The notes below the pieces were generated by a model, which was not told the DNA's origin, ran no database searches, and was given only the letters and a program-made list of their open reading frames with translations. 64,000 nt of DNA from Budorcas taxicolor (Eukaryota; Chordata; Mammalia; Artiodactyla; Bovidae). The position numbers and the translations under genes were made by a program. The stretch spans positions 16,818,434 through 16,882,433 of the forward strand of contig NC_068934.1 in the NCBI RefSeq assembly GCF_023091745.1, written 5' to 3'. Below, piece after piece: positions 18,905 through 28,970 of this stretch (the first letter of the stretch is position 1; the number at the start of each line of letters is the position of its first letter).

Positions 18905-19125
18905 GTTGAATAATAGTCATGTGCCAGAAATTATTCAAACTCCTTTATGTTTTTAATTCAGCCTTCACCTCCCCATGAAGTAGATGTGAATAGTATTCCC
19001 ATTCCGCAGGTAGGAAAATTAAAACAGAGCACTTATATAACTCGCCCAAGGCCCCAGAGCTGGAGTTTGATCCTTGTCACTGACTTCAGAGCCTGCAGGC
19101 TATGCCTCTGATCTCTATTTTGGAG
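18905..19125 (+). mobile_element. MIR SINE, near full length
   Basis: Order preserved end to end: catgtgccagaaattattc, cttcacctccccatgaagt, gcaggtaggaaaattaaaac, cgcccaaggccccagagctg, gagtttgatccttgtc. Confidence 0.92.
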
Positions 19126-19129
19126 TTGG

Positions 19130-19305
19130 GCAGACCTGATCATAGTTGAGGTCCCCTTGCTTATGATCTGTGTTGCATAAGACATTCCCTTTAACTGCTC
19201 TGGCCTCTCAGCCTCATTTACAAAGTAGCCATGCTACACCCCTTCTCAGCATGTTGTTGCAAGCAGTAAGTCAGGCCCCCTGTGTGTAGCAGGGTGAATG
19301 AATAA
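19130..19305 (-). mobile_element. MIR SINE
   Basis: Antisense: gagttgggcagacctgatc near 19132, ctgctctggcctctcagcc near 19195. It abuts the plus-strand MIR tail to tail. Confidence 0.8.
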
Positions 19306-20240
19306 GAAATAAGCTGGTGTTACCCCAGGAAAGAGAAGCTAGCTGTGTTTCTGTACGTCTTGGCTCTCCTAAAAGCAAACAAACCAAAGGAAAGTGAATT
19401 AGTTTTAAAAAATGAACAAAGCAGTTGTGGATTATGATAAACACTGAGAGGAAGTAACTAGGACAATAATAGAGAAGAACAAGGTTATCTACTCAAAGAA
19501 GGTGGGGGGTAAAGCAACTCTGAGGAGGAGATAAAGCCCACGAGATACAGCGAGGATTGCTTTAATCATGTGGCAAAGGTCGAGGCACCTCTGATAATGA
19601 CTAAGGCAGCTGGGGAGCTCTGGAAAGATTTTATTGGAGAGAGAGAATGGAATGGTGGTGGCATTTTTTTGCCCACGGGTGGCAGGGCCAAGCATCTATG
19701 TCCATTTCCCGTGTACAGTTTAGCACATGAGTAGAACGTGATACATCCAAACGAATCTGGTTTCTTTGCCTCTCTCTTGTGATCATCTCCTACTCTGTGG
19801 CAGCAGCCAAGGGAGGGGTAGAGGATGAAAGAGTTCTCCTTTCATTGGAGAAAAAAAAAAATTGTGCCACAGTGATGGAACGGGGATCAACACTTTGCTT
19901 TCTCTCTTCCCACCAAGAAAAAAGGGGGAGGAGGATTTAATTCTAACATGAAAATTTGATGAGCTGAATATGCAGCATTGCCTGGGTCGATATCTACATT
20001 TCAAATGCATTTACTGTCATTACTGAAAGAATCTTCACTTGGTGAACCATTAAGACAAAGCACCGAGTAAATGAGATAAATCATACCTTGGGTAACTGCT
20101 CTGCAGGACTGGTGGGGAGAAAACTCTTCCTGCTAGTGACTATTGGTAAAGGAAGGCTTCTGGAAAATGACCCTTCTAGGAAGGAGGAAGCTGCTAAGCA
20201 AGAGAACACTAAATGGAGGCAGGGAGTGGGCAGCATAGGA
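19306..20240. other. Noncoding, mostly unique
   Basis: No gene and no young transposon for over 900 bases. An A-tract lies at about 19851-19862. Confidence 0.4.
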
Positions 20241-20340
20241 AATATACTGGGACGTGACTAAATATACTGGGACATGACTCAATATACTGGGATGTGACTA
20301 AATATACTAGGACGTGACTAAATATACTAGGACGTGACTC
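20241..20340 (+). repeat. Minisatellite, 5 units of exactly 20 bp
   Basis: Units start at 20241, 20261, 20281, 20301 and 20321. The consensus is AATATACTGG GACGTGACTA. The variants are G/A at position 9, C/T at 13, G/A at 14 and A/C at 20. No spacers separate the units. Confidence 0.98.
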
Positions 20341-20389
20341 AATAGAGCTGAGTGAGCCTCACCTCTGCAGCACCAACCAGCTGTGTGAC

Positions 20390-20520
20390 CACTCAGTTCA
20401 CAGATAGTTCTTGAGCACCTGTTATGGGCAAGACCATGTTCTAGGCACTGAGGATTTACTAGTTAACAGATGAAACCCCTACCCAGCTGGGGCTTACAAT
20501 TAGGTAGTAGGAACTTGTGA
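20390..20520 (+). mobile_element. Ancient mammalian repeat fragment
   Basis: The sequence cttgagcacctgttatgggc followed by atgttctaggcactgagga is an old dispersed repeat phrase. The family is not assigned. Confidence 0.5.
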
Positions 20521-20544
20521 CAAACTAAGTATATGAGTCCTTCC

Positions 20545-20556
20545 TGAATGTATATG
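20545..20556. repeat. TSD of Bov-tA, left copy
   Basis: tgaatgtatatg versus tgaatgtacatg at 21059-21070 (11 of 12). Confidence 0.8.
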
Positions 20557-20574
20557 GGTTTCCTAGTGGTTCAG
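20557..20574 (+). mobile_element. Bov-tA SINE, start of head (split)
   Basis: ggtttcctagtggttcag. It continues at 20865 after a Bov-A2 insertion. Confidence 0.88.
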
Positions 20575-20856
20575 CGGAGAAGGCAATGGCACCCCACTCC
20601 AGTACTCTTTTGCCTGGAAAATGCCATGGATGGAGAAGCCTGGTAGGCTGCAGTCCATGGGGTTGCTAAGAGTCAGACATGACTGAGTGACTTCACTTTC
20701 ACTTTTCACTTTCTTGCATTGGAGAAGGCAATGGCAACCCACTCCAGTGTTCTTGCCTGGAGAATCCCAGGGACGGGGGAGCCTGGTGGGCTGCCCGTCT
20801 ATGGGGTCGCGCAGAGTTGGACACGGCTGAAGTGACTTAGCAGCAGCAGCAGCAGA
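20575..20856 (+). mobile_element. Bov-A2 SINE dimer nested in Bov-tA
   Basis: Full dimer with linker (cttcactttcac near 20690) and CAG tail (20840-20855). The 8-bp TSD tggttcag occurs at 20567-20574 and 20857-20864. The 138-residue minus frame across it is SINE sequence. Confidence 0.96.
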
Positions 20857-20864
20857 TGGTTCAG

Positions 20865-21058
20865 ATGGTAAAGAATCTGCCTGCTGTGCAAGAGACCTGG
20901 ATTCAATTCCAGGGTTGGAAAGATGCCCTGGAGACAGGAGTGGCAGCCCACTCCAGTATTCTTGCCTGGAGAATTCCATGGCCAGAAGAGCCTAGTGGGC
21001 TATAGTCCAGGGGGTCACAGAGTCAGACACGACTGAGTGACTAACATATACACACACA
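20865..21058 (+). mobile_element. Bov-tA SINE, main part (split)
   Basis: atggtaaagaatctgcctgc at 20865, B-box-like gattcaattcc near 20899, body to cacgactgagtgacta. Confidence 0.95.
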
Positions 21059-21065
21059 TGAATGT

Positions 21066-21455
21066 ACATGTTGAAACCCTAATCCAGATGGTGTTTGGAC
21101 ATGGTTTCTTCGAGAGGTAGGGTTAGTTGAGGTTGAGAGGTAGGGCCCTCACGGTGGGATTCCTGCTGTTATAAGAACAGATACCAGAGCTTGCTTGTTC
21201 TCTCTGTCTCTTTCTCTCTCCCTCTGTCTCTCTCTCTTTGTCTCTGTCTGTCTCTCTCCCTCCCTCCCTCCGGTTTAAGGACACATCAAGAATGCAGCTA
21301 TCTGCAAACCAGAAAGAGAGCTCTCACCAGAACCCAGTGAGGCTACCATCCTAATCTCAGGCTTCCAGCCTCCAGAATTCCAAGAAAATTAGTGTCTGTT
21401 GCTTAAGCCATCCAGTCACTGGAATTTTGTTACAGGAACTCAAGCTAAGATAAAA
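21066..21455 (+). mobile_element. MLT1/MST-class LTR, near full length
   Basis: Starts tgttgaaaccctaat (21070) and contains the ccctcacggtgggattc block, gagagctctcaccagaaccc near 21318, ccagcctccagaattcc near 21366 and a terminal acaggaactcaagctaaga. The TATA/R region is replaced by an expanded (TCTC)n stretch. Confidence 0.88.
21195..21271 (+). repeat. (TCTC/TCCC)n microsatellite inside the LTR
   Basis: Polypyrimidine ctctgtctctttctctctcc and similar steps through 21271. Confidence 0.9.
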
Positions 21456-21464
21456 ATAATGAAT

Positions 21465-21614
21465 AAATACTTAAAGTGTCTAGTATGCCAGCTGGTGCGA
21501 AATGCTGTGGAGTAAAGGGTGAGAAGGTCATCATGCTGGCAGTAGATGGTAGGAGGGGCAGGAGATGTGATTTTAAGTCAGGTGGCCAGGAGAAGCCTCT
21601 CTGAGCAAAGCACA
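21465..21614. other. Noncoding, old repeat trace
   Basis: gtggccaggagaagcctctc near 21582 belongs to the same unassigned ancient repeat type as 4760-4815. Confidence 0.4.
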
Positions 21615-21785
21615 TGGGTGTTCAGAGCACAGAAGTTGAAAGCACAAGCTTATTAATGTTTTTCAACTGCCAGTTGTATGATTCTAAATCTTAGTTAGCG
21701 CCACCCACTACCAGCTGGATATTAGGCCATTGCTTCACAAACTGCCTTGCATAGAGTAGGTGCTCAATAAATCAAATTTTAGCAT
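21615..21785 (-). mobile_element. MIR SINE, diverged
   Basis: Antisense: cagagcacagaagttgaaag near 21625, and a terminal catagagtaggtgctcaata at 21751. Confidence 0.65.
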
Positions 21786-21799
21786 ACATTCAGAATTAT

Positions 21800-21958
21800 T
21801 TGCAGGGCTTTTAAAACTCATATAAACTCATTTCTGGATCCACCATGAGAATTTCTGATTCGGTTAGATCTGGGGTCAGCTGGAGTTTCCACATTTCTCC
21901 CAGGTTTCTAACTGATGCTGATGCTGCAAACTGAGGACCACACTCTGAGGAGCCGTAT
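21800..21958 (-). mobile_element. MER5A-type DNA transposon (hAT-Charlie MITE)
   Basis: gagaatttctgattcggtta near 21847, ggtctggggt-like block, then tgatgctgatgctgc at 21914 and aggaccacactctgagg near 21935, the MER5A antisense order. Confidence 0.87.
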
Positions 21959-21959
21959 A

Positions 21960-22090
21960 CTAGATGAGAGCTGTCACTCAGCACCTTAGCCTCCTCGGCC
22001 ATAAGCTGGAGATGCGAGCATCTCTATCACCAAGGGGCCATCAGTTCTGGGCACACAGAGCGTTCTCAGTAAGTGACGTTGCTGCCAGTG
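21960..22090 (-). mobile_element. MIR SINE fragment
   Basis: Antisense: cttagcctcctcggccataa near 21985, ctggagatgcgagcatctc near 22005. Confidence 0.72.
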
Positions 22091-22741
22091 TTCTCATTCT
22101 AGCAAAGGGTCAGCTGTCCAAAGGCTCAGTGAGGGGACCCCAAACTGTCTTGAGGGTTGAGGCATCACAGAAAGATTACCAGAGATGATGCTGGAGTCTC
22201 AGTGGATATCTGGGCATTAGCTCAGAGTAAGCATGGAGAGGAAACCCTTGGAGAGGGCCTTCTGAGCAGGGGGGCCTGCATGTGCAGAGGGCCCAGCAAT
22301 AAGGAAAAACACTGCAAGTTCAGGAAGGCACTAATATAATGCGTGTGTCCAGGCCTACAGCCTGGTTTTACGCCAAAGCCCTAAGGCACCGGTCAGGGTT
22401 TGAGCAGGAAGGTATGTAGCTGTCAGATTCAGTTTGAGAGTGATTTCCTGGAAGGGTGTGGAGGAAGGACTGGAATAGACTAGCCGTGTCTGGAGGCTGA
22501 GAGGCTGGTGAGGAAGTTCGGGCCACAGGTGATGTCAGGGCCAGTGGTACAGGTAGCAGGAGTGCCTGCCTGTGGGGAGAGGGGGCTCAAAATCCAGCCC
22601 CTGGTCCAGTCACAAGCAGCTCAGACATGCCGCCAGGTCTCCCCAGAGGGAAGGCAGCTCTTTCTAATTCATCTGGCCAGGGGGAGTCACCATTTTCCGC
22701 TTTGTGCGTGAACTAGCGGTGTAGGCTTGGCAGTGGTCTTT
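22091..22741. other. Noncoding, old repeat trace
   Basis: Bases 22180-22460 (gcctgcatgtgcagaggg and neighbours) look like an unassigned ancient repeat. No gene. Confidence 0.4.
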
Positions 22742-23052
22742 ATCCATGCAGGCTGCTGTAACAGAGCATCATAGACAAAGTAGCTTATAATAACAGACAT
22801 GTATTTCTCATGCTTCTAGAGGCTGGGAAGTCCAACCAAGATTGAGGCATCAACAGATTCAAGCCCATTTCTTGGTTCATAGATGGCTGTCTTCTTGCTG
22901 AGTCCTCATATAGTGGAAAGAGGGGAGAAGAGAGCTCCCTGGAGTCTCTTTTATAAGGGTATAAACCCCATTTATGAGCACTCTGCCTTCACAATCAGAT
23001 CACCTTCCAAAGATATTTGAATGGAGGGGATGTAAACGTTTAGTCAATAGCA
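22742..23052 (-). mobile_element. MLT1/MST-class LTR
   Basis: Antisense order: ccatgcaggctgctgtaac at 22745, agaggctgggaagtccaacc at 22819, cagattcaagcccatttc, gagctccctggagtctcttt at 22934 and a final aacgtttagtcaatagca. Confidence 0.9.
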
Positions 23053-23055
23053 GCA

Positions 23056-23073
23056 GTTTTTTTTTTTTTTTAA
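23056..23073 (+). repeat. Poly-T tract
   Basis: Run of T at 23057-23071 at the end of the LTR. Confidence 0.9.
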
Positions 23074-23192
23074 ATCACAAATGCCACCTGGGAAGCAAAT
23101 TATTTCATTAGCAGTGAAAAATGGAAAGGAATGTACTTAGTTGGGAAAGAGTAGAAATGCCTGAACCAACTCTTCTTTAAAGCTATAGTTAT

Positions 23193-23440
23193 TTGTTGTT
23201 TATTTGGCTGCGTCGGGTCTCAGTTTCAGCACCGGGGATCTTTGTCGCGTCCTGCGGGAATTTTCACTGTGCTGCTCTGACTCTCCACGGGGACCCTGGG
23301 CTGAGAGGGCCCTGGAGTTGGCAGCACCACGGCCTAGTTTCCCCATGGCGTGTGGGATCTTAGTTCCCTGGCCAGGGATGGAACCCACCTCCTCTGCATT
23401 GCACGGCAGATTCTTCACCCCTGGACCACCAGGGAAGTCC
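23193..23440 (-). mobile_element. CHR SINE, full-length type
   Basis: Tail side ttatttggctgcgtcggg near 23200. Head side gtgtgggatcttagttccc at 23351, cctctgcattgcacggcag at 23390 and accaccagggaagtcc. It is richer in CpG than the other CHR copies. Frames of 97 and 81 residues across it are spurious. Confidence 0.9.
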
Positions 23441-23590
23441 TCCAACCTCTGTTTTCATCAGATGAAGAGTCAAGGCCCAGAGATGCTGAGTAATTAAAAT
23501 GACATCACACAGCTCACAAGTGACAGAGCCAGGGTTAGAGCTCCAGCCTCCTGTTTCTAGGCCCTAGATTCTTTCTACAAAACCCAAACA
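23441..23590 (+). mobile_element. MIR SINE
   Basis: cagatgaagagtcaaggccc at 23459, then acagctcacaagtgacagag and cagggttagagctcc. It probably was interrupted by the CHR SINE. Confidence 0.85.
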
Positions 23591-24208
23591 ACCTAACACA
23601 ACTCCTCACAAGGTCTGAGCCACAGTGTTGATAATCCTCATCCACAAGGCTGATGCTGGACTAGGTGTATTGGCCAGGCGCTTTCCATAAATATTTTTAA
23701 TGCCATCATCTGCACTTCAAGTTAAGCATTGGGACCTTCTCCCTCAGGCCCTGCAGCCTTATAAATAGGAGAGCAAAGGCGATGAGATTAGATTTTCTAC
23801 CATCACCCAACTCCATTCATCATGGTGAGTGACAGAAGAAAACTCAAACCCCATGGCCCATACGTCTTCCATTTACACCAAATACCATACAGTGTGAATT
23901 TCTCCATACATGGATGAAGGGAGGAGCTTCATCCTTGCTGAGCATGAAAAGTGAGCTCTTCTGACTCTGTGCCCCACCGTCCCTTGGTAGTCAATGCCAC
24001 AAAGGGAATATCTCCTGGGTCACTTTTGCCCATGTAACTGCAGGCACGAAGCCGGGCATCAAAAATGTCTTTTTTGTTTACTTGTTTCCGAGGCACATTT
24101 GTGATTGTAGCTGCTGCATGACTGCGAAAGTGCATTATGACCTCTCCAAAATGACGTCAGCCTAGCCCACAGGTAACAGCCTGCCTACTCTCATTTAATG
24201 CCATAACC
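23591..24208. other. Noncoding unique sequence
   Basis: Nothing recognised beyond weak MIR-like words near 23650-23710. Confidence 0.4.
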
Positions 24209-24218
24209 ATGATGGGCA

Positions 24219-24770
24219 GCCTCAGAAAAAAAATCACAGTCCTGACATGGAAAGAAAAGCTGTGACCAATCTACACAGTGTATTAAAAACCAGAGACATC
24301 ACGTTGCCAACAAAGGTCAATATAGTCAAAGCTATGGTTTTTCCAGTAGTCACGTTCAAATGTGAGAGTTGAACTGTAAAGAAAACTGAGTGCCAAAGAA
24401 TTGATGCTTTTGAACTGTGGTGTTGGAGAAGACTCTTGAGAATCCCTTGGACTTCAAGGAGATCAAACCAGCCAATCCTAAAGGAAATCAACCCTGAATA
24501 TTCACTGGAAAGACGGATGCTGAAGCTGAAGCTCCAATACTTTGGCCACCTAATGAGAAGAGCCAGCTCACTAGAAAAGATCCTGATCTTGGGAAAGATT
24601 AAGGGCAGGAGGAGAAGCTGGCAACAGAGGATGAGATGGTTGGATGGCATCAATGATTCAATGGACATGAGTCTGAGTGAACTCAGGGAGATAGTGAAGG
24701 ACAAGGAAGTCTGTGTGCTGCAGTCCACGGGATCACAAAGAGTTGCATACAACTTAGCGACTGAACAACA
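24219..24770 (+). mobile_element. BovB 3' end, 5'-truncated
   Basis: Sense BovB from the ORF2 C-terminal region (ttgccaacaaaggtcaa at 24304) to a gactgaacaaca terminus, an older subfamily end. A weak TSD (atgatgggca at 24209, atgattagca at 24771) is possible. Frames of 172 residues (minus) and 112 residues (plus) are BovB remnants. Confidence 0.95.
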
Positions 24771-24780
24771 ATGATTAGCA

Positions 24781-25323
24781 TGACACTTTTGGATTTTTCC
24801 TATACCCTACTCTTGTGTCTGGGTTGTGGAATGACCACACAATGCCTAGCTCAGCCACTCTCCTCCTCTTCTGCCTTTCGAATCAGCTGTCTGCAGACAT
24901 GTTCTCTGGTCTGTTCCCTATCATTTGAGAACCTTGAAAGGCCTGCAGCTGTTCAGTACTACTTCCACATGTCTGTTCTGAGATTTGTGTGGCCAACACA
25001 CTGCATCATGTCCTCACCTCCTCCCTCAATTAGGAAGCTACCACTTCAGTCGGCCTCTCGTGTGGTTCCACACCAGGGCACAGTGGAGCAGCAACAGTTA
25101 TTTGGTCCCCTTGAAATATCAACATGCTCCAAACCATAAGGCAGGAAGATAACTCAGAGCAGGGTGTGACGAACTGTCTTGAAATGGTCAGGGAAGTTTT
25201 TAGAGGCAGGAGAATCTGAGTTATTTAATATCAGTCTCCATGTAGCAGAAAATGAACACAGATTTGAGAGCTTGAGAGTTCAAGCCATCTTGAAGAGGTA
25301 ATTCCCAGTAATTACACTGTAGT
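24781..25323. other. Noncoding unique sequence
   Basis: A 122-residue plus frame (24771-25139) starts at the BovB edge. It has many Ser, Cys and Leu residues but no recognisable domain. Confidence 0.4.
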
Positions 25324-25334
25324 AGTGCAAACTC
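25324..25334. repeat. TSD of Bov-A2, left copy
   Basis: agtgcaaactc, exact match at 25608-25618. Confidence 0.95.
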
Positions 25335-25607
25335 CGGAGAAGGCAATGGCACCCCACTCCAGTACTCTTGCCGGGAAAATCCCATGGGTGGAGGAGCCTG
25401 GAAAGCTGTGGTCCATGGGGTCACTGAGGGTCGGACACGACTGAGCGACTTCACTTTCACTTTTCACTTTCTTGCATTGGAGAAGGAAATGGCAACCCAC
25501 TCCAGTGTTCTTGCCTGGAGAATCCCAGGGATGGGGGAGCCTGTTGGGCTGCCGTCTATGGGGTCACACAGAGTTGGACACGACCGAAGTGACTTAGCAG
25601 CAGCAGC
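25335..25607 (+). mobile_element. Bov-A2 SINE dimer, young
   Basis: Complete dimer from ggagaaggcaatggc to the CAG tail, with CpGs retained (cggacacgactgagcgac near 25431-25448) and an exact 11-bp TSD. Confidence 0.97.
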
Positions 25608-25618
25608 AGTGCAAACTC
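25608..25618. repeat. TSD of Bov-A2, right copy
   Basis: Exact copy of 25324-25334. Confidence 0.95.
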
Positions 25619-26019
25619 TCCAAGAACAGATGCCTTCATTTGTTTTGTTCACTGATATACAAGGGCAGAAGGGACCCAGGAGGGGACATTTACTATGGTG
25701 AGCATAGCTGGGTGAGTTGGGAAACTAACCTCTCTGCACCATTGTTGGCACAGAGTACTTGCAATAGTAAAATTTGTTTTTTAAAAAAAATGAAAAGAAG
25801 AAATAATACGCAATTGGCATTTAGAATGGATACAGACACTATGAGAGCATAGAGCTGGGCATTTAACCTAGTTTCATTTGATATTAAAATGCATTTTGAT
25901 ATCTTCAAGGATTGTAAGATACCTTAGGTCTCACATCAGCTCTTAAAAACTCGGCAAATGCAAAATCAACCAGCCCTGCAAAATGTGGTGTGAACTTAGC
26001 AAACTTGGGTTCCAGCCAC
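25619..26019. other. Noncoding sequence
   Basis: Nothing recognised. Confidence 0.4.
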
Positions 26020-26115
26020 ACTTCACCAAACATTCTACAGCCTTTTCACCCCCTTGCCTTTGCAATGGCCCCTCCCATCGCCTGGCGTTAAGTCTCCACT
26101 ATCACCTGTTCTGCG
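26020..26115 (+). mobile_element. L2 LINE fragment (possible)
   Basis: cccccttgcctttgcaatgg near 26049 resembles the coding-derived 5' part of L2 3' ends. Short and weak. Confidence 0.4.
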
Positions 26116-26243
26116 AGTCTCATTCATTTCTCTAATCCCAGCCAGCTGGCGCTCTCTCTGGGGCGCGTTCTCTGGCTCCGGCTGGCTGCCTGCATCAGTT
26201 GTTTCCTTCTCTGGCTTTCTCTACATCTCTCTGGTGCTTTGAG

Positions 26244-26435
26244 GTGTGTGTATGTGTAGCTGTGTCCAACTCTGTGACCCCATGGACTGTAGCCCACCAG
26301 GCTCCTCTGTCCATGGGATTCTCCAGGCAAGAATACTGGAGTGGGTTGTCACTTCCTCCTTCAGGGGAGCTTCCCGAACCAGGGATCAAACACACTTCTC
26401 CGACATTGGCAGGTGGATTCTTTACTTCTTAGCCA
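26244..26435 (-). mobile_element. Bov-tA SINE
   Basis: Tail left (gtagctgtgtccaactctg), head right (aggtggattctttacttctt at 26411). The outermost head bases are lost. Confidence 0.95.
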
Positions 26436-26526
26436 TTGTATCCTAGTTCACCTGTTCATATGTGAGTAAATCTCTATTCCTCTCTATATACCTATGGCTA
26501 AAAGTGAGTCTGCCAATAGTGACTGG

Positions 26527-26580
26527 TTGCATGGATGAGTGGATAAGTCAGTGGGTGGGTGAGTAGGTAGGTGGATGAAA
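26527..26580 (+). repeat. Degenerate (GGATGAGT)n low-complexity
   Basis: Repeats of ggatgagtggataag and gtgggtgggtgagtagg-type steps. Confidence 0.75.
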
Positions 26581-27574
26581 GCTTTACTTTGCGATCAAAA
26601 CAAGAGCCATGCTGCTATGCCCAGCAGTCCATGCTTATTTGCATAAAGAAGGTTCCAGTTGTCCAGACGCTCAGACTGAATCCCTGGTAGTTCACACCTT
26701 CCCTAGCCTCTTCCTCAGACCTCAGCCTCTACCCTACACTTCCCTGAGCTGTACCAGTCTTGTTCCACTTTCCTGGGAGCTCCATCTGACTCCAGAATGC
26801 AGTGAGACACACCCCTTTGTCTATCAAAACACAATCAATGCTCCGAGCCAAAATGAACAGTGACACCCCTCTCGCCACAGAAGCAAGACTGGACAAAGAA
26901 AGTTGGAGAGAAAAGCCTGCTGGTAGCAGCTCCCACTTCTCCACATCACCCTGTCCCCAGGTCTTTTCCAGGTAGAAGTGTATTAACTAGATGATAAACC
27001 GGTCACACAGGACAAGCATTCTTCTTAAAGTCTCAGGAACTCAAGAGTTCTAAGCAAGACATCTTCCCAAACACAGTGCATTTGACAGCAATAGACCTAA
27101 AATAGTAGAATCACAGAAAATTTACCTTTGCGAAGACTTGTAGAAGCCAGTTCTAAGGTTTTAGACTGCATCAAACATGGTTCATATGTTTTGCTCACTT
27201 TCAATAAATATTCAGTGGTCCTTAGTAGGGGCTGGGAATTCAGACACCGGCTCACTGAGCCGCGTGGATAGATGTAGCAACATGATTAAACTGAGACAAT
27301 GAGATTTACACTCCTAGGAACTCAGTAACTGTGTTGAATAAATTAATAACCAGTAAACAAACCAAATGAAATCCCAGTATCTTTCTGTAACATCACTGCT
27401 GTTTGACAGAATACATTAACTGTTTTTCCTCAACCCAACCAAGAAAAATGTTTTTGTTTTTAATGGAAAGCATCCTGTTATCTTTACTCCAAGACCTATA
27501 GGCTCTTTCCTCCCTTTCTCACTGTTCTGCTACAGTCCTGCCATGGTCCAGTCACCTTACTCTATAGTAAGCAG
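26581..27574. other. Noncoding sequence
   Basis: About 1 kb without a gene. An unassigned old repeat phrase occurs at 27199-27260 (ttcaataaatattcagtgg, then aggggctgggaattcagaca). Confidence 0.4.
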
Positions 27575-27705
27575 TTGTTAGCAAGTGTCTTTTCCCACTA
27601 GACTCTGCACATATTGAAAACAGTGATGGTCTCATTCATTTCAGCATCTCCATCTGCTTCCTAAGGGGCTGGTCTAGAGCAGGCACTCAGAAAGCATTGC
27701 TGAGT
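27575..27705 (+). mobile_element. L2 LINE 3' end
   Basis: cccactagactctgcacat at 27594, atggtctcattcatttcagc near 27625, then tctagagcaggcactcag near 27672, the L2 3' order. Confidence 0.72.
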
Positions 27706-27754
27706 TATTGTTGGGTTTCTAAATTTTCACTCTCCTAAAGTATTGAGGAAGGAG

Positions 27755-27885
27755 GGAAGTGCGTGTTATTATTCCTATCATGGACATGGAACTACAAAGA
27801 CGCAACCAGTTCCGTGGTCATTTCCACCCAGCTGTCTAGCGATAGACATGGATATAGAATCCCAGTCCTGAGTCTGTGTCCGGAA
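27755..27885 (+). mobile_element. MIR SINE, diverged
   Basis: tattattcctatcatggac at 27767, then cccagctgtctagcgatag near 27828 and gaatcccagtcctgag. Confidence 0.58.
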
Positions 27886-28334
27886 GTCTCCAGCCCTCCT
27901 CCCTGGTCAGTCAGGGGTTTCATCTCACAGAACACAGCGCTTTTGTTCAGGAAAGCCTGCTAGTAGAATTTCTAACATGGACACGCAGAGGTCCCAGAGC
28001 TTGCTTTCAGGTGCCCAGAGAGAACCAAGTTGCTGTGCATGACAGAGTATTAGGATTTTTTGCTTTCTTCTCCAGTGGTTAAGGAAGACAGGAAGTGAGG
28101 GTCTCTGGAGCTGAGAGGGAAATTGGAGATGGTGCAGAGGAGGCTGGCTGCAGGTACCCTGACTCAGAAAAAGTGAGCCGGACTCCTGCTCCCCAAATAT
28201 AGCAGACGAAGATGCACGCTGGACACCCACCAGCCGCACAGAGTCTGCAGCCGTGTGTCTGCAGGCACAGTGCACACAGGAAGGTGTTACATGAAATCCA
28301 GACGGCACGCTCATGTGAAAAAGCAGGATTGTGT
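27886..28334. other. Noncoding unique sequence
   Basis: Overlapping frames on both strands (129 and 93 residues minus) lack features. No gene called. Confidence 0.4.
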
Positions 28335-28484
28335 GACCTCCCTAGTGGTTCAGTGGCCAAGACTCCGTGCTCCCAACGCAGAGGGCCTGGGTTTGAACCC
28401 TGGTCAGGGAACTGGATCCCACATGCAATTTAGAGTTTACATGCCACCACGAAGGCCTGGTGCAGCCAAATAAATAATTCAAAA
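28335..28484 (+). mobile_element. CHR-type SINE (short form), sense
   Basis: Head gacctccctagtggttcag, B-box-like gggtttgaaccc at 28389-28400, then cagggaactggatcccacat and an (AAAT)n-type tail at 28468-28480. Confidence 0.88.
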
Positions 28485-28794
28485 GAGCAGCAGCTGTGAC
28501 ACGCCAGGTCTGCTGTGCTGGAGCTGGGTTATTGCTGCCATCTCTTGTCTGTATGGGGCCTGCACTGTCTAGTTTGCCAGTCCCCACCGCTCCCTGTGGT
28601 TCCTCATGCTACCCTGGCCCACTTGACCCATTTGTATTGCTTATCTGGTACCTGAAGCCCTTTGAGTTCACAACCTCTGCACCAGAGGCAAATGATGACC
28701 CCTGAAAGCAAAGCACAGAAACGTTAGTTCCTGCTGTCCTGGGGGAGAACCTAGACAGGCAGCAAATGTCATCACATTCTGTGAGGCCAGACAG
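28485..28794. other. Noncoding unique sequence
   Basis: Nothing recognised. Confidence 0.4.
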
Positions 28795-28970
28795 GGGCAG
28801 AAAATTATCATCTCTAATCTAAGGTTGATGAAACTGAGGCTCAGAAAGGATAAATCTCAAAACCATGGTAACAAACCAAGCAAAAAGGGAGAGCCAGGAT
28901 TCAAATCCTGGGTGATCTGATTCCAAACTCGGTACTTTGTCTGAACGACTCCTCTAACGGCTTGTTAATT
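28795..28970 (+). mobile_element. MIR SINE
   Basis: ttgatgaaactgaggctcag at 28826, gagagccaggattcaaatcc at 28890, gatctgattccaaactc near 28914. Confidence 0.92.

Noticed and set aside
20241..20340. CRISPR-like array
   Set aside because: Units are directly contiguous without spacers and the surrounding DNA is mammalian. It is a minisatellite.
24234..24752. 172-residue minus-strand frame
   Set aside because: It is the antisense strand of a BovB 3' end.
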